This document shows, piece after piece, positions 36,671-45,855 of a stretch of DNA of 64,000 nt. This DNA comes from Pseudomonas sp. G.S.17. Its GTDB lineage: Bacteria > Pseudomonadota > Gammaproteobacteria > Pseudomonadales > Pseudomonadaceae. Position 1 is the stretch's first letter, and the number at the start of each line of letters is the position of its first letter. Below the pieces are notes generated by a model that was given only the letters and a program-made list of their open reading frames with translations, did not search any database and was not told the DNA's origin. The translations under genes and the position numbers were made by a program. The DNA lies in contig NZ_CP151076.1 in assembly GCF_038096165.1 (NCBI RefSeq), forward strand, positions 558,001 through 622,000. Reading direction: 5' to 3'.

Positions 36671-36737
36671 TCCTCGCGGATAAATCCGATCCTACGACGA
36701 TGCACCAGGTACGTAGGAGCGGCTTCAGCCGCGAGGG
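36671..36737. repeat. REP doublet in the betB-betA spacer (class GTAGGAGCGGCTTTAGCCGC)
   Basis: TCCTCGCGGATAAATCCGAT and CGTAGGAGCGGCTTCAGCCG face each other within the operon, 28 bases after the betB stop. Confidence 0.85.
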
Positions 36738-36764
36738 CGTCAGTCGGGATAATCAGTTCCCTGA

Positions 36765-38237
36765 TCAAAACACCGACGCGTAATCCCCAAGCTCAACCTG
36801 CACCGACTTGATCCGCGTGTACTGCGCCAGGGAGCTGATGCCGTTTTCACGGCCCACGCCCGATTGCTTGTAGCCGCCGACCGGCATTTCTGCCGCCGAT
36901 TCGCCCCAGGCGTTGATCCAGCAGATGCCGGCTTCGAGCTGGTGAATCACGCGGTGGGCGCGGTTCAGGTCTTTGGTGACGATACCGGCGGCCAGGCCAA
37001 ACTCGGTGTCGTTGGCGCGGCGGATGACTTCTTCTTCGGTGTCGTAACCGAGGATGCTCATCACCGGGCCGAAGATTTCTTCGCGGACGATTTTCATGTC
37101 GTCGGTGCAATCGGTGAATACCGTGGCCGCAACGAAAGCGCCTTTGGCGAATTCACCTTCGGTCAGTCGCTCGCCGCCACACAGCAGGCGCGCGCCTTGC
37201 TCTTTGCCGGAGGCGATGTAGCCCAGCACGCTTTCCATGTGGGCGAAGCTGACCAGCGGGCCGAAGTTGGTGTTGTCGTCTTCAGGATTGCCGATACGAA
37301 TACGTTTCACACGCTCGACTATCTTGGCTTCGAACGCGGCTTTCAACGCGTTGGGGACGAAGACTCGGGTGCCGTTGGTGCAAACCTGACCGGAGCTGTA
37401 GAAGTTGGCCATCATCGCGATGTCGGCGGCACGATCCAGATCGGCGTCGTCGAAGATGATCAGCGGCGACTTGCCACCCAGTTCCATGGTCACGTCCTTG
37501 AGCGACGAACTCGACGCGCTGGCCATGACTTTCTTGCCAGTGTCGGTGCCGCCAGTGAACGAGATCTTCTCGATGCGCGGGTGCTCGGTCAGCCAGGTGC
37601 CGACTTCACGGCCGCTGCCGGTCAGCACGTTGAACACGCCGTCCGGCACGCCAGCGGCGGTGTAGATTTCCGCCAGTTTCAAGGTGGTCAGCGAAGTGAC
37701 TTCGCTGGGCTTGAAGATCATCGCGTTCCCAGCGGCCAGCGCCGGTGCGGATTTCCACAGGGCGATCTGGATCGGGTAGTTCCACGCGCCAATACCGGCC
37801 ACCACGCCCAGCGGCTCGCGGCGGGTGTAGACAAAGGAGGAAGTGCGCAGCGGGATTTGCTCACCTTCGATGGCAGGCACCAGGCCGGCGTAATACTCCA
37901 GCACGTCGGCGCCGGTCACGATGTCGACGTATTTGGTTTCGGAGATGGATTTGCCGGTGTCGAGGGTTTCCAGCGCGGCGAGTTCGTCGTTGCGTTCACG
38001 CAGGATGTCCACGGCGCGACGCAGGATGCGCGAACGCTCCATGGCGGTCATGGCGGCCCAGATTTTCTGGCCTTTCTCGGCGCTGACCACGGCGCGTTCA
38101 ACGTCGTCTTTGGTGGCGCGCTGGACTTGCGCCAGGACTTCGCCGTTCGCCGGGTTGATGGAGTCGAATGTCGCGTCGCTGCTGGCGTTCACGTAGCCGC
38201 CGTCGATGTAGAGTTTTTGCTGTTCGAAACGGGCCAT
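36765..38237 (-). CDS. betB: Betaine aldehyde dehydrogenase BetB
   Basis: A 490-residue NAD(P)-dependent aldehyde dehydrogenase converting betaine aldehyde to glycine betaine. It has [30 protein letters not shown], the general-base [16 protein letters not shown] and the catalytic Cys in [19 protein letters not shown] lies directly before the ATG. It sits between betI (70 bases upstream) and betA. Confidence 0.97.
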   Translation of the reverse strand: MARFEQQKLYIDGGYVNASSDATFDSINPANGEVLAQVQRATKDDVERAVVSAEKGQKIWAAMTAMERSRILRRAVDILRERNDELAALETLDTGKSISETKYVDIVTGADVLEYYAGLVPAIEGEQIPLRTSSFVYTRREPLGVVAGIGAWNYPIQIALWKSAPALAAGNAMIFKPSEVTSLTTLKLAEIYTAAGVPDGVFNVLTGSGREVGTWLTEHPRIEKISFTGGTDTGKKVMASASSSSLKDVTMELGGKSPLIIFDDADLDRAADIAMMANFYSSGQVCTNGTRVFVPNALKAAFEAKIVERVKRIRIGNPEDDNTNFGPLVSFAHMESVLGYIASGKEQGARLLCGGERLTEGEFAKGAFVAATVFTDCTDDMKIVREEIFGPVMSILGYDTEEEVIRRANDTEFGLAAGIVTKDLNRAHRVIHQLEAGICWINAWGESAAEMPVGGYKQSGVGRENGISSLAQYTRIKSVQVELGDYASVF

Positions 38238-38307
38238 AAAGTCCTCGCAAATTCTTGAGTGGTTGGCGATGACTGATGTCAGGTTGGTGAGTGGCCGCTA
38301 CAGGGCT

Positions 38308-38901
38308 TCAGCTCACCGATTTCGCCAGTTGAAAATCCATATATTCGTACGCGATCTGTTGCGCTTGTTCGGTGTCGAAGGCATCGCCCGACAGCGCGCC
38401 GCGCAACCATAAGCCGTCGATCAGGGCCGCCAGGCCACGGGCTGCGCTACGCGCTTGCTCCAGCGGCAGGACGCGGCGGAACTGACAGCACAGATTCGAA
38501 TACAGGCGGTGATCGTTGATCCGCTGCAACCTGTGCAAAGACGGTTGGTGCATGCTGGTGGCCCAAAAGGCCAGCCAGGTTTTCATTGCCGGACCGTTGA
38601 CCTGGCTGGCGTCGAAGTTGCCCTCGATGATCACTTGCAGATGCGCCCGCGGGCTGTCATCGGTCAGCGTCTGTCGGCGTTCGCTGACATTGGCGATCAA
38701 GGCGTTCATCAGATGCCGCATGGTGGCTGCGATCAGGCCGTTCTTGTCCTGAAAGTAATGGCTGATGATGCCGTTGGAGACGCCCGCCAGACGGGCGATC
38801 AACGCGATGCTGGCGTCGCCCATTCCGACCTGATCGACCGCAGTGAGCGTGGCCTGGATCAGCTGTTGACGTCGAATGGGTTGCATACCGACCTTGGGCA
38901 T
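38308..38901 (-). CDS. betI: Choline-responsive TetR repressor BetI
   Basis: A 197-residue TetR regulator. The N-terminal helix-turn-helix is [24 protein letters not shown], and the rest forms the ligand pocket and dimer interface. BetI represses the bet operon until choline is present. It is the first gene of betIBA, and a perfect ATTGAACGTTCAAT palindrome 70 bases upstream is its likely operator. AGGAG precedes the ATG at 38901. Confidence 0.96.
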   Translation of the reverse strand: MPKVGMQPIRRQQLIQATLTAVDQVGMGDASIALIARLAGVSNGIISHYFQDKNGLIAATMRHLMNALIANVSERRQTLTDDSPRAHLQVIIEGNFDASQVNGPAMKTWLAFWATSMHQPSLHRLQRINDHRLYSNLCCQFRRVLPLEQARSAARGLAALIDGLWLRGALSGDAFDTEQAQQIAYEYMDFQLAKSVS

Positions 38902-38971
38902 ATCGTTAAATCTCCTGGTTCGCCGGACTGATCGCGGTGCCGAAAAGGCTTGGCCAGTCTAAAGATTTTTT

Positions 38972-38985
38972 ATTGAACGTTCAAT
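38972..38985. promoter_or_regulatory. BetI operator upstream of betIBA
   Basis: ATTGAACGTTCAAT is a perfect 14-base palindrome inside a T-rich/A-rich symmetric surround (TTTTTTATTGAACG and the mirrored ATCAATAAAAAA). TTGAACGTTCAA-like palindromes are typical of TetR-family operators, and the position just before betI fits autoregulation. Confidence 0.65.
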
Positions 38986-39036
38986 CAATAAAAAATGAGG
39001 GGCGTGCGGAAAGAGATGAAAATCAGTGAGCGGATA

Positions 39037-39154
39037 GTAGGCGCGGTTCTAGCCGCGAGGTATTTAGCCGCGTTTATCGGTCAGAACGCCCTCCCGGCTA
39101 AAGCCGCTCCTACGGGCCTCGTGCGCGATCCGTAGGAGCGGCTTTAGCCGCGAG
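39037..39154. repeat. Cluster of three REPs between betI and cbcV
   Basis: GTAGGCGCGGTTCTAGCCGC (39037), GCCCTCCCGGCTAAAGCCGC (39088) and CGTAGGAGCGGCTTTAGCCG (39131) alternate in orientation. The middle copy is a hybrid of the CCGG and CGCG classes. Confidence 0.85.
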
Positions 39155-39165
39155 CAGCGCTGTGT

Positions 39166-40344
39166 TTAACCCAGACTCTTGCCCAAAAGTGCGTGATACA
39201 ACTCGCTGTCACCCAGGATGCCGACGACTTGATTGCCATCCTGCAGCACCAGCTTGTTGCCGGTCTGGTAGCGGATTTGCAGGGCGTCGCGCATACCGAT
39301 GTTGGAGTCCACCAGGGTCGGGCGGCGGTTGAGGGTGTCCATCGGCTGGCCTGGCGTCCAGTTCTGCAGGTCAAGCTGCCCGGGACCCTGGCGTGCGCCT
39401 TTGATGGTGTTGCCTTCGGCCAGATCGAGCCAGGAATCATCGCCCGGATCGAGGCAGACCGAGCCGTTGATTTTGGTGCAATTGTCCAGCGTGCGCATCA
39501 GGCTGCGACCGCACAGCACATTGAGCGGATTGGTGTGGGCGACGAACGTGCGTACATAGTCATCGGCCGGATTCAGGACGATTTCTTCCGGCACGCTGTA
39601 CTGCACGATGCGGCCGTCTTTCATGATCGCGATTCGGCTGCCGAGCTTGAGGGCTTCATCAAGGTCGTGACTGACGAAGACGATGGTCTTGCTCAGCTTG
39701 TTCTGCAATTCCAGCAGTTCGTCCTGCAAACCCTGGCGGATCAGCGGGTCGAGGGCGGAGAAAGGTTCGTCCATCAGCAGAATGTCGGCGTCCATGGCCA
39801 GCGCCCGGGCCAGGCCGACACGCTGTTGCATGCCGCCGGAGAGTTCGTCGGGCTTCTTGTTGCGCCATTGGGTCAGGCCCACCAGTTCGAGTTTTTCGTC
39901 GACCAGTTTGCGCCGTTCCTTTTCAGGACGACCCTGCATTTCCAGGCCGAAGCTGATGTTCTCGCGCACCGTCAGCCACGGCATCAAGGCGAATTTCTGG
40001 AAAACCATGGCGATACGTTTGGTGCGCATCATTTTCAGTTCGGCGGGGGTGCAGGACGCAATGTTGATCTGCGAACCTTCATGCTCGACGTACAGCGCGC
40101 CCCGGCTCACGGTGTTGAGGCCGTTGATGCAGCGCAGCAGGCTGGATTTGCCGGAGCCGGACAAGCCCATCAGCACGCAGATTTCGCCTCTTTCAACGTC
40201 CAGGCTGGCATTTTCCACGCCGACGATCTGGCCGGTTTTTTTCAGAATCTGGTCACGCGTCAGGCCTTGATCCAGCAGCTTGAGGGCCTCACGCGGATCC
40301 TTGGAGAAGATAACGTCAACCTTATCGAATTTGATGATGCTCAT
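39166..40344 (-). CDS. cbcV: Choline/betaine/carnitine ABC transporter ATP-binding protein CbcV
   Basis: A 392-residue ATPase of the quaternary-amine uptake family. It has Walker A GLSGSGKSSLL, signature LSGGMQQRVGLARALA, Walker B ILLMDEPFSALDP, and a C-terminal pair of CBS-like regions (about 280-390). It overlaps cbcW by four bases (ATGA). In P. aeruginosa and P. syringae CbcXWV imports choline, betaine and carnitine together with separate binding proteins, and the operon lies beside betIBA as it does here. Confidence 0.94.
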   Translation of the reverse strand: MSIIKFDKVDVIFSKDPREALKLLDQGLTRDQILKKTGQIVGVENASLDVERGEICVLMGLSGSGKSSLLRCINGLNTVSRGALYVEHEGSQINIASCTPAELKMMRTKRIAMVFQKFALMPWLTVRENISFGLEMQGRPEKERRKLVDEKLELVGLTQWRNKKPDELSGGMQQRVGLARALAMDADILLMDEPFSALDPLIRQGLQDELLELQNKLSKTIVFVSHDLDEALKLGSRIAIMKDGRIVQYSVPEEIVLNPADDYVRTFVAHTNPLNVLCGRSLMRTLDNCTKINGSVCLDPGDDSWLDLAEGNTIKGARQGPGQLDLQNWTPGQPMDTLNRRPTLVDSNIGMRDALQIRYQTGNKLVLQDGNQVVGILGDSELYHALLGKSLG

Positions 40345-41186
40345 GCGTCAGCCCTCACCTTGGCGTCGGGTTGTTTGCAGATACGGTCGAGCATGATTGC
40401 CAGCAGTACGATCGCCAGACCGGCTTCGAAGCCCAGGGCGATGTCAGCGGTGTTCAATGCGTTGACCACAGGTTTGCCCAGGCCGTCGGCACCTACCAGT
40501 GCGGCGATTACCACCATCGATAGCGAAAGCATGATGCATTGGGTAATGCCGGCGGCGATGCTCGGCATGGCGTAAGGCAGTTCGATGCGCGTCAGCAACT
40601 GGCGTCGCGATGAGCCGAAGGCTTTGCCGGCATCGAGTAATTCGTGGGGGACATCGCGGATACCCAGATACGTCAGGCGGATCGGCGCGGCAATGGCGAA
40701 GACCACCGTTGAGATCAGACCAGGCACAACGCCCAGGCCGAACAGCGTCAGGGTAGGAATCAGGTAGACGAAGGTGGGAACCGTCTGCATCAAGTCCAGA
40801 ATCGGACGCATGATGGTGTAGAACATCGGTTTATGCGCGGCAATGATGCCCAGCGGCACGCCGATCAATACGCAGACGAAGGTAGCGAACAGCACCTGCG
40901 CCAGGGTTTCCATGGTCTGCACCCAGTAACCCAGATTGAGGATCAGCAGAAACGAGATGATGACGAACGCCGTCAGGCCCCACTTGCGCTGGATGAAGTG
41001 CGCGAGCAAGGCAATCAGGCCGATCAATACAAGTGGATTGAACCAGGTCAACGAAAACGTCAGGCCGTGGATCATGGTTTCCAGCGTAGACGCGATCGCA
41101 TCGAAAGTGCTGGCACCGTGTTGGGTCAGCCATTCGACGAAGGCCGCGATGTACTCGCCAAGAGGAATTTTATGATCTGTGAACAT
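40341..41186 (-). CDS. cbcW: Choline/betaine ABC transporter permease CbcW
   Basis: A 281-residue inner-membrane permease with about six transmembrane helices. It has the ATPase-contact loop with GIRDVPHELLDAGKAFGSSRRQLLTRIELPYAMPSI, typical of ProW/OpuAB proteins. It lies between cbcX (67 bases upstream) and cbcV (four-base overlap). Confidence 0.94.
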   Translation of the reverse strand: MFTDHKIPLGEYIAAFVEWLTQHGASTFDAIASTLETMIHGLTFSLTWFNPLVLIGLIALLAHFIQRKWGLTAFVIISFLLILNLGYWVQTMETLAQVLFATFVCVLIGVPLGIIAAHKPMFYTIMRPILDLMQTVPTFVYLIPTLTLFGLGVVPGLISTVVFAIAAPIRLTYLGIRDVPHELLDAGKAFGSSRRQLLTRIELPYAMPSIAAGITQCIMLSLSMVVIAALVGADGLGKPVVNALNTADIALGFEAGLAIVLLAIMLDRICKQPDAKVRADA

Positions 41187-41224
41187 GGTTTCGATTGTCC
41201 GCTTGCGGGAGGAATGGGGACAAC

Positions 41225-41243
41225 AGGCGGGACAAGCCCGCCT
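41225..41243 (-). other. Intra-operon hairpin between cbcX and cbcW
   Basis: AGGCGGG and CCCGCCT pair around a five-base loop in the 67-base spacer. A stem after a binding-protein gene commonly protects its 3' end and yields more binding protein than permease; that role is inferred. Confidence 0.45.
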
Positions 41244-41253
41244 GCCTGTCGGA

Positions 41254-42201
41254 TTACTTCGTCAGCTTGGCTTTTGCGGCCTCCAGGCCTGGTTTTCCGT
41301 CAACAGTGGTGACGCCGGCAAGCCAGGTGTCGAGCACTTGCGGGTTGGCTTTGATCCATGCCTTGGCGGCTACGTCAGGCTTCATCTTGTCGTCCAGAAC
41401 ATTGCCCATCAGCGAGCTTTCCATGTTCAGGGTGAACGACAGGTTTTTCAGCAGTTGGCCGACGTTGCTGCATTCCTGGGTATAGCCTTTGCGGGCGTTG
41501 GTGTAGATGGTCGCCTGGCCGAAGTTCGGGCCGAAGTAATCGTCACCACCAGTCAGGTACTGCATTTTGAAACGGGTGTTCATCGGATGCGGTTCCCAGC
41601 CCAGGAACACCACATCGGTGCCGCGACGTGAAGCGCGATCAACCTGCGACAACATGCCGGCTTCGCTGGACTCCACGACTTTGAAGCCTGCGGCCTTGAG
41701 GCCGAAGGCGTCCTTGTCGATCATGCTCTGGATCAGACGGTTGCCATCGTTGCCTGGCTCGATGCCGTAGATCTTGCCGTCGAGTTCTTTCTTGAATTTG
41801 GCGATATCTGCGAAGCTTTTCAGGCCTTTGTCGTATAGCGCTTGCGGGACAGCCAGGGTGTACTTGGCGTTTTCCAAGTTGGCGCGCACGGTTTCGACAG
41901 TGCCGGCTTCACGATAAGCCTTGATGTCGTTTTCCATGGTCGGCATCCAGTTGCCGAGGAACACGTCCATGTTCTTGCCGTCGGCCAGGGACTTGTAGGT
42001 CACCGGCACGGAAATCATCGTGGTCTTGGTCTTGTAGCCCAGGGACTCAAGCACAGCACTGGTCACGGCGGTGGTGACCGTGATGTCTGTCCAGCCGACA
42101 TCGGAAAAGTTGACGGTACTGCACTGCGCGGGCTCGGCGGCTTGCGCCAGCATTGGCAAACCCAGCGCGACAGCCAGTAGCAGTGATTTTGGACCTTTCA
42201 T
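41254..42201 (-). CDS. cbcX: Glycine betaine/choline periplasmic binding protein CbcX
   Basis: A 315-residue OpuAC/ProX-type binding protein. The signal peptide MKGPKSLLLAVALGLPMLAQA is followed by FSDVGWTDITVTTAVTSAVLESLGY, FLGNWMPTMENDI and VVFLGWEPHPMN, whose aromatic residues would form the cation cage for the trimethylammonium group. The frame is open to 42330, but AAGGAG eight bases before the ATG at 42201 fixes the start. First gene of cbcXWV. Confidence 0.94.
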   Translation of the reverse strand: MKGPKSLLLAVALGLPMLAQAAEPAQCSTVNFSDVGWTDITVTTAVTSAVLESLGYKTKTTMISVPVTYKSLADGKNMDVFLGNWMPTMENDIKAYREAGTVETVRANLENAKYTLAVPQALYDKGLKSFADIAKFKKELDGKIYGIEPGNDGNRLIQSMIDKDAFGLKAAGFKVVESSEAGMLSQVDRASRRGTDVVFLGWEPHPMNTRFKMQYLTGGDDYFGPNFGQATIYTNARKGYTQECSNVGQLLKNLSFTLNMESSLMGNVLDDKMKPDVAAKAWIKANPQVLDTWLAGVTTVDGKPGLEAAKAKLTK

Positions 42202-43082
42202 GGGTGGACTCCTTTGGTTTTTCTTCCCGCTATCAGCCTGTGCAAGCCTGACGCGATTTATGTTTTTTCGGCTTAACGAAAAGGCGTAAAGCAAAAGCTC
42301 TTTCACTGCGGCTGGCGATCGAGTCGACACCGATCATGTAACAGCCCAAATCAAACGCCTACAGGGGGCGTCGTAACCAGTACATACAGGGTCGCATCCA
42401 GTGTTGGTAACGTCGCTTATGGATTTTTTCTCCGCTGTAAGCGCCATTTTCCTACAGGAATAGGGCTAAAACCGGCATAAGCCAGTGTGCAAATACGCTG
42501 CACGACATTCGCGACGTTGGTGGGCATGGGGTGGTCGGTGTGAGACGCCGTCGTATCGGAAAAAAGCCTGATGATGCGATTTGATCGGCGGATCGCAATC
42601 AGCGTAGCAGCTGCAGCACGCAGTTTTTGGATGGTTATTTGGATGTTCCGTTCAATGTGCAAGGCGTCAGGCATCAAACCTGTGGCAGCGAGCGGCGTAT
42701 TTCCCCTGATGTGCCGAACCCTTATTGGCTTCTTCGCGAGCAAGCTCGCTCCCACGATGAATCGTGTTGAAGACTGACACTGCGCACTTATCGAACACCC
42801 CGCACAATTGTCGCCACCTTTTGGCGCGAAAGCCCCGGAACATGGCGCTAAGCCATGTATCCACGGGCTGAATCGACCCCGCTTTGATGACCCCGTGCTT
42901 TGAGTGACACTCGGATCCGGCAGCCCGTTTCTCCGTTCTCACAAGTGCTACCGAATTGCTCACCCGGCCAGCGCTGGCAAGGCTTGTAAATCCCCCGTGT
43001 CGCGAATCGACAACTCAGGTCGCTGCTGACTAGACGCATCACGACGTCGTTTTCAGGGGTTATTGAATAGCCATTCAACTTT
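42202..43082. other. Long non-coding gap between cbcX and gbdR
   Basis: About 880 bases that must contain the cbcXWV promoter. An AAGAAAAA motif (42218-42225, minus strand) adjoins the cbcX ribosome-binding site, and a single REP lies at 42732-42757. Short frames on both strands show no family features or ribosome-binding sites. In P. aeruginosa a serine dehydratase gene (sdaB) sits here, by memory; none is present, so the gap may be the remains of a loss. Confidence 0.4.
42732..42757. repeat. Single REP unit (class GTGGGAGCGAGCTTGCTCGC)
   Basis: CTTCGCGAGCAAGCTCGCTC followed by CCACG; no inverted partner within 100 bases. Confidence 0.75.
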
Positions 43083-43098
43083 AGGCATGGCATTTGCG
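43083..43098 (+). promoter_or_regulatory. Sigma-54 (-24/-12) promoter of gbdR
   Basis: AGGCATGGCATTTGCG has GG (43084) and GC (43096) separated by exactly ten bases and keeps the TTGC of the -12 box, a close fit to the consensus TGGCAC-N5-TTGC. A start near 43108 would give a leader of about 80 bases. Control by NtrC or CbrB would be expected. Confidence 0.6.
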
Positions 43099-43130
43099 TT
43101 GTCATTACAAAGCCCTGCTGAACATGGGGC

Positions 43131-43138
43131 AATAACAA
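43131..43138 (+). promoter_or_regulatory. Crc/Hfq-type A-rich motif in the gbdR leader
   Basis: AATAACAA fits AANAANAA and lies inside the transcript predicted from the sigma-54 promoter, 49 bases before the start codon. Confidence 0.35.
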
Positions 43139-43186
43139 GAGCCTGTGCCTGGGCCAACCATCGCTTCGTGTGAGGAGATTACCGTG

Positions 43187-44290
43187 ATGAATTCGTTCAA
43201 CTCCGGGGCCCAACCCCAGAATCGTGCACCACAATCCATCGGCTTCCTGCTGCTGGACAACTTCACGCTGATCTCCCTCGCATCAGCGGTTGAACCCCTG
43301 CGCATGGCCAACCAGCTGTCGGGTCGCGAACTGTATCGCTGGACCACGCTGACGGCCGATGGCGGCCAGGTCTGGGCCAGCGACGGTTTGCAGATCACCC
43401 CTGATGCCGCGATGCAAAAAGCCCCGGCGATGGACACCATCATCGTCTGCGGCGGCGTCGGCATTCAGCGCACTGTAAGCCGCGAACACGTGAGCTGGCT
43501 GCAAAGCCAGGCGCGGCAGTCCAAGCGTCTGGGTGCGGTCTGCACCGGTAGCTGGGCATTGGCGTGCGCTGGCTTGCTCGATGGTTTCGATTGCAGCGTG
43601 CATTGGGAATGTCTGGCGTCGATGCAGGAAGCTTTCCCGCGTGTGGCGATGAGCACCCGCTTGTTCACTCTGGACCGCAACCGCTTCACCAGCTCCGGTG
43701 GCACCGCGCCACTGGACATGATGCTGCACCTGATCAGCCGCGATCACGGCCGTGAACTGTCGGCGGCAATCTCGGAGATGTTCGTCTACGAGCGCATTCG
43801 TAACGAGCAGGATCACCAGCGCGTGCCGCTCAAGCACATGCTCGGCACCAATCAGCCGAAGCTGCAGGAAATCGTCGCGCTGATGGAAGCCAACCTCGAA
43901 GAGCCTATCGACCTCGACGAGCTGGCGGTTTACGTCGCGGTCTCCCGGCGTCAGCTGGAGCGGCTGTTCCAGAAATACCTGCATTGCTCGCCATCGCGCT
44001 ATTACCTGAAGCTGCGCCTGATCCGCGCCCGGCAACTGCTCAAGCAAACGCCGATGTCGATCATCGAAGTGGCGTCGGTCTGCGGCTTCGTGTCCACGCC
44101 GCACTTCTCCAAGTGCTACCGCGAATACTTCGGCATCCCGCCGCGCGACGAACGCGTCGGTTCCAACACCACCCAGCAAGTGGCCATGATGCCAATCCCG
44201 CAAGCCCTCGTACTGGCCCCGTTGTCAGGCCCGCTGTCGGCGTTGAGCCAGGCGAGGAACGAGTCGACGTTTGCGAGTGTGAGGTTGTAA
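43187..44290 (+). CDS. gbdR: Glycine betaine/dimethylglycine-responsive activator GbdR
   Basis: A 367-residue AraC-family regulator with an N-terminal class-I glutamine-amidotransferase-like domain (about 20-190; GFLLLDNFTLISLASAVEPLR, LGAVCTGSWALACAGLLDG) and a C-terminal double helix-turn-helix (LDELAVYVAVSRRQLERLF; MSIIEVASVCGFVSTPHFSKCYREYF). GbdR activates betaine catabolism and cbcXWV in P. aeruginosa, where it has the same length. GAGGAG precedes the start; the GTG at 43184 is an alternative one codon upstream. Confidence 0.95.
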   Translation: MNSFNSGAQPQNRAPQSIGFLLLDNFTLISLASAVEPLRMANQLSGRELYRWTTLTADGGQVWASDGLQITPDAAMQKAPAMDTIIVCGGVGIQRTVSREHVSWLQSQARQSKRLGAVCTGSWALACAGLLDGFDCSVHWECLASMQEAFPRVAMSTRLFTLDRNRFTSSGGTAPLDMMLHLISRDHGRELSAAISEMFVYERIRNEQDHQRVPLKHMLGTNQPKLQEIVALMEANLEEPIDLDELAVYVAVSRRQLERLFQKYLHCSPSRYYLKLRLIRARQLLKQTPMSIIEVASVCGFVSTPHFSKCYREYFGIPPRDERVGSNTTQQVAMMPIPQALVLAPLSGPLSALSQARNESTFASVRL

Positions 44291-44308
44291 GTCGGGTGGC
44301 TGTTTGTT

Positions 44309-44366
44309 GTAGGAGCCAACTTGTTGGCGAGGCGTACGTCCTCTCGCGAACAAGTGCGCTCCTACG
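44309..44366. repeat. Divergent REP-like inverted repeat after gbdR
   Basis: TTGTAGGAGCCAACTTGTTG and the inverted CAAGTGCGCTCCTACGG flank about 20 bases, resembling a degenerate REP doublet and lying between the convergent gbdR and small-gene stops. Confidence 0.65.
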
Positions 44367-44412
44367 GAGGCGGTATTAGCGCTGATGCTCGATCCGGATC
44401 ATAAGCAGCAAA

Positions 44413-44673
44413 TTACCCGTGGTTCTTCTTATAAGCCGCCAGCGCGGGCAACAGCTGCTTATCAATTGCCTGGCGCACGGCTGGCAAAATCGTCGCGCTG
44501 CCGGTGAGCATTTGTTCTACCAAACGGCGCAGAGCGGTGGCGCGCTCTTCGGTCAGGCCGCAGACGGCTTGGGAGCAGGCCTGTTCGGCAGTGGCGCCGG
44601 AAGGCATCTCGAAACCGATTGCCCTGAGCTGGCTGATCAAATCTTCCTGGTCAATCAAGTCTGCATGCATCAT
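44413..44673 (-). CDS. Small conserved protein next to gbdR
   Basis: An 86-residue helical, soluble protein (MMHADLIDQEDLISQLRAIGF...) with two cysteines in EQACSQAVCGL. An orthologue lies beside gbdR in P. aeruginosa, by memory of that locus. No known motif is visible. It is preceded by GGAGCG and reads away from rlmJ. Confidence 0.65.
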   Translation of the reverse strand: MMHADLIDQEDLISQLRAIGFEMPSGATAEQACSQAVCGLTEERATALRRLVEQMLTGSATILPAVRQAIDKQLLPALAAYKKNHG

Positions 44674-45005
44674 CCCGTGCGCTCCTTATTTGTGAGGTAG
44701 GGTCTGATTCTGGTGGCGCTCGCGGCTGTCGGCAAGGGGCGGGGGCGGCAATGTCCGGGGTGCCTACGAGCATGTCGTTTTCGGGCAACTCCGCTGCCCG
44801 GCGACAGGGCAAACTGGCCTGGCTCGAATGCGCAGCCAATGGTTTGGTCACCCTCTTGGCTGCGCGGTATCTTCAGCCCCGGTTTTTGCGACGGCTTCAC
44901 CGGGTATTTTTTGTGCGAAAAATGACCGGCTGGTTCCTGCTGCGTGGCGGCGATCTGATAATCCCCACTCGATTTGCTAAACTCCGCTGCCTTCCAGGAG
45001 TTGCC
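44674..45005. other. Intergenic region before rlmJ
   Basis: A 332-base divergent gap. TGATAAT near 44960 could be the rlmJ -10 box, and AGGAG precedes its ATG. Long frames crossing the gap on both strands are extensions of neighbouring frames without family features. Confidence 0.4.
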
Positions 45006-45842
45006 ATGAATTACCGTCACGCCTTCCACGCTGGCAACCACGCCGATGTGTTCAAACACCTTGTCCTGACTCGCTTGTTTGCCTTGATGGCGCGCAAGGA
45101 GCAGCCGTTCGCCTATATCGACAGCCACGCCGGGCTGGGTTTGTATGACCTCAAGGGTGATCAGGCCAGTCGTACCGGCGAATACCTCGAAGGCATTGCG
45201 CGCCTGTGGGATGCGCCGGATCTGCCCGCCATGGCGGCGGATTACATGCAGCTGCTGCACGACATGAACCCCAATGGCGAGCTGCGCTATTACCCCGGCT
45301 CCCCGGAAATCGCCCGCCGTTCGACCCGCGAGCGCGACCGCATTCTGCTCAATGAGAAACACCCGGAAGACGGTCGCTTGCTCAAGGAAAACATGCGCGG
45401 CGACCGTCGCGTGGCGGTGCATCTGGGCGAAGGCTGGCATGTGCCGCGCGCCTTGCTGCCGGTTGCGGAAAAACGTGCAGTGTTGCTGATCGATCCACCG
45501 TTTGAGCAGCTTGATGAGATGAAACGCTGCGCCGTGGCCTTGAAAGAGACCATCAGCCGCATGCGCCAGACTGTCGCGACGATCTGGTATCCGATCAAGG
45601 ATCAGCGGTTGCTCAAGCGTTTCTATCAAGACCTGGCCGAAACCGGCGCGCCGAAGCTTTTGCGCGTTGAGCTTTATGTACATCCGCTGGATACGCCAGC
45701 GAGCCTCAACGGCTCAGGTCTGGTCATCGCCAACCCGCCATGGGGCCTGGAAGAAGAATTGCGCGAATTGATGCCGTATCTGGCCAAAAAACTCGGGCAG
45801 ACCAAGGGCGACTGGAAGATGGATTGGTTGATTGCGGAGTGA
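45006..45842 (+). CDS. rlmJ: 23S rRNA (adenine-2030-N6)-methyltransferase RlmJ
   Basis: A 278-residue SAM-dependent methyltransferase (E. coli RlmJ has 280). It starts MNYRHAFHAGNHADVFKHLVL and has YIDSHAGLGLYDL for SAM binding and the N6-adenine catalytic motif LLIDPPFEQ (DPPF). GSGLVIANPPWGL closes the fold. The frame opens far upstream at 44751, but AGGAG before the ATG at 45006 and the E. coli alignment fix the start. Confidence 0.95.
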   Translation: MNYRHAFHAGNHADVFKHLVLTRLFALMARKEQPFAYIDSHAGLGLYDLKGDQASRTGEYLEGIARLWDAPDLPAMAADYMQLLHDMNPNGELRYYPGSPEIARRSTRERDRILLNEKHPEDGRLLKENMRGDRRVAVHLGEGWHVPRALLPVAEKRAVLLIDPPFEQLDEMKRCAVALKETISRMRQTVATIWYPIKDQRLLKRFYQDLAETGAPKLLRVELYVHPLDTPASLNGSGLVIANPPWGLEEELRELMPYLAKKLGQTKGDWKMDWLIAE

Positions 45843-45855
45843 TGGCACCCTTTAT

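Noticed and set aside
42417..43234. Short frames in the cbcX-gbdR gap
   Set aside because: No ribosome-binding sites, no domain features; one of them runs into the gbdR leader in antisense.
44670..45683. A 337-aa minus-strand frame opposite rlmJ
   Set aside because: Antisense to a conserved methyltransferase and without family motifs.
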